Positions 57,468-64,000 of a stretch of 64,000 nucleotides of DNA are shown in pieces. Every line of letters begins with the position of its first letter. Position 1 is the first letter of the stretch. The DNA is from Diplosphaera chodatii (Eukaryota; Chlorophyta; Trebouxiophyceae; Prasiolales; Stichococcaceae): NCBI GenBank assembly GCA_032358165.1, contig JAALGY010000033.1, positions 2,666,001-2,730,000 on the forward strand, given 5' to 3'. Below the pieces are notes generated by a model. It saw nothing but the letters and a program-made list of their open reading frames with translations, was not told the DNA's origin and searched no databases. The translations under genes and the position numbers were made by a program.

Positions 57468-58580
57468 CTACTCGGGGAGGGTCACTTCTATGGCGTCTTC
57501 GTCCTCCATGTCGAGCGCCGCGGGCGTCTCGCCGCCGGCCAGCTGCTCGCCATCAAACTCGAAGCGCAGCTGGCCGCCGGGCTCGACCCAGCCCTTCTGC
57601 TCGGCCTTGCCCCGGAACGCAGCGAACAGCTTGGACAGCGGGTCGCCGCGCTTCAGCCGCAGCTTCAGGTCGCCGTGGTGCTGCGTGCGGCACACCAGCA
57701 GCACCCGCGGCGCGTCCTCCTGCGTCGCTGCTGGCTCCGGCTGCTGTTGCTCGGCCTCCTCGGAAGCGCCGTCTAGTAGGCAGGAAGCAGGGGGAGCGCA
57801 TGGGCAGATGTTGCAGAGCGTGTCAAAGGCGGCACATCCGATTCAGATTGACTCGAGGCGCTCGATAAATGACGTGGCATAGCTGGGATGCTACATGCAG
57901 GCAACAGCTTGCAGCTCCCACCATCCGGGTCATACTCGGCAGCGCGTGTCATCTCCGCAATCGCCCGCTTGTTCTTCTCGAGGATCTCCTGTACGGCCGG
58001 GTCGAGCTGCACCGCCGACCTGCGGCGCTCCGGCTGTGGCAGTGCCGGGATCTCCGCCTCGTCAGACTGCTGGGGCGGCGGCAGGGCTGCTGGCTGTTCA
58101 GACTGCTGTGAGCCCCTTGCCTCATCCTCCTCACTGTCAAGGTTGATCTGCATGCAGCATGCGGCCCTGGTCAAGCAACATCTTGGATGGTGCAATCTGG
58201 TTTCCCTCTCGACATCCTGCAGCACCATGCAAGTGCATGCAGGACCAGCAACAGGTCATGTCAGGAGTTAGACCGTGCATCAGCTCGACATGCACGCTTG
58301 TCCAGCAGAGCAGACGCACTGGCTTGACTGCTGTGCTTCGCAGCAATCTCCTCCGCTTCTTGTTGCCAGCTGGCAGCGTGTATATGGGGTCGTCGTCGTC
58401 GTCATCTATCAAACAGTCAGCATGCTGTCATTGACAGTACAACTGCTTCAAATTAGAGGGAGCAAGGCAGCATGGACATGCGCCACGCCGGGTGCGCCAT
58501 GCCGGGTGCACACCTGACGATATGACAACTGCCTGAGTCTGCACCGGCGCTTTCTTGTATGCCCACAGCTCGCTCGCCAT
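57468..58580 (-). CDS. Rad60/NIP45/ESC2-type SUMO-like domain protein
   Basis: Four exons: 58514-58580, 58320-58405, 57922-58147, 57468-57772; 227 residues. It starts MASELWAYKKAPVQTQAVV and has acidic serine stretches typical of SUMO-interacting motifs (VVISSDDDDDPIYTL and INLDSEEDEARG), each next to a basic patch (NKKRRRLLRS). A helical/linker part follows (LDPAVQEILEKNKRAIAEM). The C-terminal about 80 residues form a ubiquitin/SUMO-like domain: LLVCRTQHHGDLKLRLKRGD, PLSKLFAAFRGKAEQKG, LRFEFDGEQLAGGETPAALD, DMEDEDAIEVTLPE. The chain ends without a di-Gly, as expected for the Rad60-SLD family, which is not conjugated and recruits the SUMO machinery, especially in genome maintenance. Only one SUMO-like domain is visible, while fungal Rad60 has two. 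Phases agree. Confidence 0.82.
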
Positions 58581-59141
58581 GCGTGTGCGGATGTGGCATG
58601 CACAGCCTCAGCAGCGCCTGGTGAGTGCAGACGCACGCATGTGCGCTACATCCCAGGCTGTGCCGCTGCCAAATTTAATTTACTTGCTTTTTGCTTTTTG
58701 GAGGCAGAACTGACACCCACGCCGAGATACGCTGCGTCAGGATGTCATAGCAGCGCGCGGCGAGCCGGTTTCCGAGCTGTCTTGTGGTGCTGCTCTCACA
58801 GCAGATGTGTCAATCCAGAGACACCAAGGGCCAGTCTGTAGGAAACTGCAGACCGGAGGAGTGGCGAGCGGCTGTGCTGCATGCGTGAACGCTGTTGTGG
58901 CCCCGCAAACGGAATTACCCACTGTCACGATCGTGAGGATGGCATTGCTTAAATGTAGCGGTGTCAAATGCTCGTTCATGCTGAAGTTCACCAGGTCAAA
59001 GCTGAGTTTGCAGACGCATATTTTCCGCAAGGCACATACACAAGTCCAATGCAGTAGATGCTGTGACTGTGCTGAGCCCCCTGCGGGACTGGTGTAATGA
59101 GTGGTTGATTCACTAGGCCGCACTCGCGGCGGCACCCCACC
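58581..59141. promoter_or_regulatory. Divergent upstream region
   Basis: Between the starts of the SUMO-like gene (-) and the esterase (+). Partly AT-rich near 58670-58700. No motif recognised. Confidence 0.4.
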
Positions 59142-61528
59142 ATGAGCCTGCTCGAGGCCCTCAAGGGCGCCAGGGTCGAGCTGGCCGCCATCCCCAGCCC
59201 CGCCGGCAAGGTCCAGCGCCTGATCGGCATCACCAAGACGTTTGCGGAGGAGATCGTGGGGCAACTGCTTCTGGCGCCCTATGCCTTTCGCGCGCTACGC
59301 ACCTACCGCAGCCTGCCGCGGCTGGAGTGCTCGGCATACAACCGACCAGACGGCGTGTCCATCATGAAGGACTTGAGGCAAGCTATGGGATATGCAAGGT
59401 GTCAGTTTGATGACGCAGATGACCAGTCCATCACACTCGACGCTGAAGGCTTGGCATGAGCATGATGTGTTGGGCTGCAGCTATGGCAGAAAGGCGCGCA
59501 ATGTGGTGGATGTGTATGTGCCGCCCGGCGCTCCAGATGCTGTGGGGCCCGACGGCAAAGGCGGCACACCAGTCGCGCTCTTCTGTCACGGCGGCGTCTG
59601 GGCCGTAGGTAGGCAGCATGTGCATTCACCGGCACACCGTGTGTTCCAGGTACACGATGCCAACATGGGCTGCAGAAGTGCGGCTGAGCACAAGCGCTTG
59701 TGCCTGCAGGTGACAAGTGGCAGGTGAGCAAGAGGGCCAAGGATCTCTGCTGCCCAGGCCTGCATGGCGTCGGCCACCGGCTGCACAGCCTGCGTGCCTG
59801 CCTGCTTGCCTGCCTGCTGGTGGTTGCCTCTGCCAGCTAGCGCCGACACGTGGAGGCCTGCGCTGGTTGCAGTACGCGCCGATGGCGACGCGGCTGGCGG
59901 CGGCGGGGGTGCTGACGGTGGTGATGCACTACTCCCTGTTCCCCCGCGCGCTGGTGCCCGAGATGGTGGACGAGGTGTCCGCCGCGCTGTCCTGGACCCT
60001 GGAGCACTGCCCCGCCCTGGGCGGCGACCCCTCCCGGGTGCGCCGCCCCCCGCCCCGCCCCCCGCCCGCCCCCCCGCGCCAGCCGTGACGCACCCCGTCC
60101 TGAGCCGCTCGCCAGCAGCCGGGCAGCGGCTCTGGATCGCACACGGCACCGCATGTCAGCTGAGCACCACCAGAGTGCAGAGGGCGGGTCGCGGGCCTTG
60201 ACGGGCTGTGGCTGCGGCCGGCAGGTGTCGCTGGTGGGGCACTCGGCGGGCGCGCAGCTGGCGATGATGGCGCTGCTGCACCGCACCAAGCGCGGCGGCC
60301 TGCAGAACGGGCGCAAGCAGCCGCCGACACGGAAGCAGCAGCACGACGGCATCCCCTCGCTGCTGTACTCCATGGACGCCTGGCAGCAGGATGGTCGCAT
60401 GCCCAAGCGCCTCATAGGTGGGCGCAGCGTCAGCAGCCCGTCAAAGTCCCCGTGTGCTGCCTGCCGACTGGCCTGCGCCTCTGCAGTGGAGGCATGGATG
60501 AATCTCATATGCAGTGTCTGCAAAGCTCCTGTCCCTTGTCGTGACAACCCGGACTACACCCACACAACACACAGCATGGCTCTGGCAACTCTGAGCAGCA
60601 GTCGCGACCACTGGCTGCAGGCATGGCGGGGGTGTACGACCTGACGAAGCACTTCAGCTACGAGGCGCAGCGCAGCGTGCAGGAGCTGTCCACGATGAAG
60701 CGGGCGGCGGGCGGCGAGGCCGCCTTTCCCGCTGTCAGCCCCGCCGTCATCGTGGCGCGCGCGCTGCGGGAGGCGGCGCCCACCAACGGCGACGCCATCA
60801 AGGCGCACCCGGGCGGCCGCCCCAGCAGCGCCTGCAACGGCGACGGCCCGGCAGACAGGTGCTGGGGTGGCCACTGAGCCCATGCGCCTTCATGCGTCAG
60901 CTCATCTTGCCTTGGCTTCACGCCCAGCTCACCTGCACACCATTGTAGCGTGCGGAGGTCCGGCGCAACACACATCGTGTAACCCCGCTGTGCACTGCAA
61001 CGCAGCGGCAGCAAGGGCGCGGTGCTGCAGGGGGAGGCGCTGGCGCACCGCATCGGCTTCGAGCGGTCGCGCGCCCCCATGGCCGAGCGCCTGGCCGCCG
61101 TGATCGGGCCCGAAACCGACAGCAGCAGCGACGGCGGCAGCAGCAGCACCCTGCGCCTCAGCCTGAGCGAGGCGCGGCGGCTGCCGCCGACCGTGCTCAT
61201 GAGCAGCTGTGCCGACAAGACTGTGCCCTGGTGAGCTGGGCGGTGCTGTCATGCTGCCATGCCGCAGCTCTGATGTGGGTGTCCAGGGGATTGTGCAGGC
61301 AGCAGTCGGTGCCGCCTGCAACAGCCTTTGAGGATACAGGATCAAAAGAAGTCGGTCCCTCACTGCAGGTATGAGTCGGCAGAAATGTTTTGGATGCTGC
61401 ACGACTGCGGGGTGCCAGTGAAGCACCTGGTGGAGCCCTTTGCCGGCCATGGCGACTATGTCACATCCTGGGCGGGGCGGCAACGCAGTGGGAGCAGCAA
61501 CGAGGTGGGCCTGCCGGGCAGCATGTAG
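59142..61528 (+). CDS. Alpha/beta hydrolase, isoprenylcysteine methylesterase-like
   Basis: Eight exons: 59142-59398, 59481-59608, 59710-59723, 59873-60037, 60225-60417, 60621-60858, 61006-61230, 61369-61528; 459 residues. ICME removes the methyl ester from prenylated Cys termini; related carboxylesterases share the fold. Catalytic features: oxyanion HGG in VALFCHGGVWAVGDKWQ, nucleophile elbow VSLVGHSAGAQLAMMAL, a GMAGVYDLTKHFSYEA segment typical of ICME, the acid in LMSSCADKTV, and the His in PFAGHGDYVTSW. The N-terminus (LLEALKGARVEL, then AEEIVGQLLLAPYAFRALR) may form one membrane-associated helix; plant ICME has membrane segments. Two Ser/Gly-rich loops are inserted (after GHSAGA and before the acid). 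Exon 3 is only 14 nt. The exon 1 end is chosen by phase and a YGRKARNVVDVYV continuation, and is the least certain junction. Confidence 0.82.
60045..60076 (-). other. G-quadruplex-prone tract in intron
   Basis: Directly behind the exon 4 donor of the esterase gene the plus strand has five C-runs of 6, 4, 6, 3 and 7 bases separated by single G. The minus (template) strand thus has five G-runs with 1-nt loops, a strong quadruplex pattern. Confidence 0.7.
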
Positions 61529-62109
61529 TATGCAAGTGAGCAACTAATTCACCGACCAATGTTCCAGATGCTGATCGTCGACAACATGTGCTGCTCAGCA
61601 GGGTATTGATACGGGGGCTGATCTGCCGTCTGTCGCTAGGGATCTGCTGCTGATTGTGTCAGAGCAAAAAGAACCGGCATGGGTGACCTTGGCAAACCAC
61701 GACGACAGCCTGGTGCCTTAAATAGGGCTCACAACTATGTTTCAGGAAAGAGTTGGGACTGCAGCATTGGCATACCCTAGCGATACGGTGTATCTCGAAC
61801 AGAGTCATGAACTTGCGTACTCCAATCAATTGTGTGGCAGCTTTTTGCGGGTTGTATACTGATTGCTCCGGTTCCGTGCCAGAGGTATTCCGGCTGCTGC
61901 TGGTTCATACAGGACAGGTGTTGAAACAGTTCGCCCGGGCCATGTGGGAGCAACAACTGAATGTGCTAGCGTCCTGCGCCAGCTGCCACCTTCTCTGCCA
62001 GCTTCTCTGCTGCCAGCGGTCTTTGACCGGGCGGGTGCGTCGCAGCACGATCAGCAATGGACTGCGTGGGTGACATATTGAGAGTCATGCAAGTACAGTG
62101 GAACCATGG
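61529..62109. other. Intergenic, convergent gap
   Basis: 3' flanks of the esterase (+) and of the small hypothetical protein (-). A chance open frame of about 100 codons on the plus strand has no family support. Confidence 0.45.
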
Positions 62110-62559
62110 TCAGTTGCAAGGCAGCACATCCATACTCTGACTAGGTGAAGTGTCATCGTGTGTGTACAGCGAGCTTGGCGTAGTCACCTGCACTTGTGCA
62201 GCCTCGGAGTCCCTGGGTATGTCATTGTTGTCATCCCGCTGCTGCTTGGCTAGCTGCCGCTCCGCTTCTGCCATGATCGCGGCTGTCCGCGCATCGATGC
62301 TGGCCTCCGAGCTATGCGAGATCGACATGACATCTGCAATGCTCTGGCCGTCTGGCTTCTGCTGCAGCCGCTCGTCAGCTGCACAGGCACTGTGCACCCA
62401 AAATTACATGCCGGCTATTGGCGGCGAGCAGCAACTCGACACCATTTCCAGCAAGTGATCTCACACACATGGCTGTGAAGCTATCAACAGCGCACCGGCT
62501 TCCATCATCACGTTTGCCAGATACTCCGCTCGCTGCTCGCCCTTCGAGTTGGATGCCAT
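62110..62559 (-). CDS. Small hypothetical protein, acidic-helical
   Basis: Two exons on the minus strand. Exon 1 includes MASNSKGEQRAEYLANVMME then AGALLIAS; an upstream in-frame ATG near 62626 is possible, but a CAG acceptor lies just before ARRTIMASNSK, so 62559 is preferred with a 5' UTR intron. Exon 2 reads ADERLQQKPDGQSIADVMSI, then SSEASIDARTAAIMAEAERQ, LAKQQRDDNNDIPRD and a Thr/Ser tail ending SMDVLPCN. The splice junction phase is ambiguous between two donors a few bases apart near 62463. About 120 residues. The middle is probably a single helix; no named domain recognised. Confidence 0.5.
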
Positions 62560-63134
62560 GATGGTGCGGCGCGCCTGCGACAAGCAAGCAAGGATGGTCA
62601 TGACATATATCAAGACCCAACTTGGCGTTGCAAACATGCAATCGTGCCACAGGATGTCGTGATCATGACAGGCAGGGTGGTGCACGTTTGACAGCCCTCA
62701 AAACAGCATGGGACGTGGACGTGACGTGGTAGATCACCTGTGCTCTTTGTGAGTTGTCTTCTTGACGTGTTTCAAATGTTGGATGATGTGATATAGTTGA
62801 AATTCGAAGCTATGCACAAACTTGCGCATAGAGCACAGGACAGAACAACCATCTGCACTTCTTGGAAAGTTTAATGCGACATGCGCGTAGCCGCTTGGAA
62901 GCTGAGAACGGTAATCCGCAGCAAAACATACGGTGGGATACGGGAGGCTAAGGGACCCCTTCTGCGGCGGTGTGCACTACCCTTTGGTTCACAGGTAATG
63001 CAACAGCTTTGAGCTTGCAATCTTGATTGCAGTCAGGGAAGAATGGGCGTCGCGGCGGCAGGGCAGCAACACGCTGCCATGCGGTGCTAGTAGTGGTCAC
63101 GGTGCTCGCATGTGTGATTTGAAGTGCACAGTCT
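62560..63134. other. Intergenic, tandem gap
   Basis: Between the kinesin 3' end and the small hypothetical gene, both on the minus strand. It probably contains the latter's promoter and 5' UTR exon. Nothing else recognised. Confidence 0.4.
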
Positions 63135-64000
63135 TCAGCTCTTGCCGAGGTCCTGCTTGGCAGCCCGGAGCGCTTCTGCAGCCTTCGCCTTGTCAGCGTT
63201 TGCCCTCGCTGTCTCAGCCTTGAGGGCCTGTGCATCGTATGCAACGTCGTCAAGTCCTTGGCATGTGCGAGTGATGAGCAAGTGCCCCTTAGAAACTCGC
63301 AGGTGGCAGTGTTCTATGTTCCATACAGCTGAAAGCTGACCTTGTACAGCTGAGTGCCGCAGCTGGCGTCCCCAGGCAGCAGCAGCCGGAAGCGCGCCTC
63401 CGGCATCCGCATCAGCAGCTTACCGTCCAGCAGGGGTGGCACCACGCCGCCTGCATCATCATGCCAGATGTTTGCTGGGCACTTGCAATGGAACTGCACC
63501 CTTTGCTCATCCCACACATGCAACATGTCGGTGCATAAATGTGAAACCACAGCAGGCATGATACGATCCAGGATGGCTGCAGAGGCACCTTTCCACTGGA
63601 AAATGCCATTGCATGCGCTGTTGAACCAATCAGCGACCTCCTCTTTGGTCCACTTCGATGGGTGCTTGACTTGCACCTTGAACCGCTGCTGATGCGCATC
63701 TGCAACACCAGCAGAAGCGATGGCTTCGTCGTTTACTGTGCAGACAGTGCGAACTCTTCCAACACGAGGCGCGCGAATATGCAGAAACAGCCGCCTGCAC
63801 AGAGGCGGCGCACCATGGTCGACGAGAGGGACCTCCGTGCGGGACTCTGAGGCGGCGTTGGGCTCCAGGCCGGCCATCATGCAGGCGTTGCGCAGCGTGT
63901 TGAGGGTGTGCTCGGTGTCAGAGGCGCCGGGCGCAACGGTCACGACCACCACTGTGCGCGCCCTGCTGGCGGCACCAGCGTCGCTTGGGTTGGACCGCGA
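63135..64000 (-). CDS. Kinesin with C-terminal SAM domain (3' part; 5' end outside window)
   Basis: The gene runs off the right edge. Exons within the window: 63833->64000, 63589-63685, 63341-63450, 63135-63227. The first contains the end of a kinesin motor: VVVVTVAPGASDTEHTLNTL followed by RNACMMAG, the family's signature strand-loop-helix in which S-x-x-E-T/H-T-L-N-T-L-R precedes the neck. The next two exons join into a SAM domain: HPSKWTKEEVADWFNSACNG, then IFQWKGGVVPPLL, DGKLLMRMPEARFRLLLPGD and CGTQLYKALKAE. The chain ends with a short Ala/Lys-rich helix (ANADKAKAAEALRAAKQDLG) and stop. Phases agree. Kinesin-13 group members (for example KIF24) are known to carry SAM domains, but at the N-terminus. 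The motor class cannot be set without the missing exons. Confidence 0.75.

Noticed and set aside
59790..59818. TGCC-type tandem repeat
   Set aside because: A short imperfect microsatellite inside an intron, ordinary in such genomes.
1..64000. CRISPR array, tRNA, rRNA, transposase or phage genes
   Set aside because: I looked for regular repeat-spacer patterns, cloverleaf-like sequences and integrase or reverse-transcriptase motifs and saw none.

Overview
This window is a piece of an intron-rich nuclear genome from a green alga, most likely a trebouxiophyte (Coccomyxa/Chlorella-like). The lineage call is inference. It rests on nuclear genes for plastid proteins (an acetolactate synthase, a sigma-70 factor and an MsrA with a lumen-type leader), a plant-type XEG113 arabinosyltransferase, plant-type DUF1664 and possible DUF1639 proteins, high-GC exons, and many short GT-AG introns. 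No prokaryotic operon, CRISPR array, phage gene, transposase, rRNA or tRNA was seen.

Layout: 0-5.4 kb holds an acidic Pro-rich protein (+, 5' end unclear), a small DUF1639-like ORF (-), a small membrane-anchored coiled-coil protein (+), an unresolved stretch, and mitochondrial ribosomal protein bS6m (-). 5.9-13.4 kb holds the plastid acetolactate synthase (-), divergent from a plastid sigma factor (+). 13.9-18.3 kb holds a HEMK2/N6AMT1 methyltransferase (-) and a type II membrane glycosyltransferase (+). 18.8-29.9 kb is one very long gene for the CORVET subunit VPS8 (+). 30.7-41.6 kb holds a UBE2W-like E2 (+), an intronless Cys-containing hypothetical protein (-), a GDSL/PAF-acetylhydrolase-like hydrolase (+), XEG113 (-) and MsrA (+). 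41.8-58.6 kb holds the MTR4/SKI2-type RNA helicase (-), a DUF1664 coiled-coil protein (+), the NatB auxiliary subunit NAA25 (-) and a Rad60/NIP45 SUMO-like protein (-). 59.1-64 kb holds an ICME-like alpha/beta hydrolase (+), a small hypothetical protein (-), and the 3' end of a kinesin with a SAM domain behind the motor (-).

The genes are mostly independent housekeeping functions rather than one pathway: RNA surveillance, N-terminal acetylation and N-terminal-type ubiquitination, translation-factor methylation, endosomal tethering, branched-chain amino acid synthesis, plastid transcription, protein repair and wall or glycoprotein glycosylation. Gene order alternates strands, with short convergent 3' gaps (about 0.2-0.5 kb) and somewhat longer divergent gaps.

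Exon models were made by eye from splice consensus, reading phase and family similarity. Models with full exon lists have consistent phases throughout. The long genes (VPS8, XEG113, MTR4, NAA25) are given as spans with landmark exons. I did not find a convincing new multi-gene system. The most unusual points are gene-level: a VPS8 without a visible RING finger, a kinesin-SAM fusion, a Tat-like leader on MsrA, a probable GC-AG intron, a 14-nt micro-exon, a perfect 33-bp palindrome and a strong G-quadruplex candidate.
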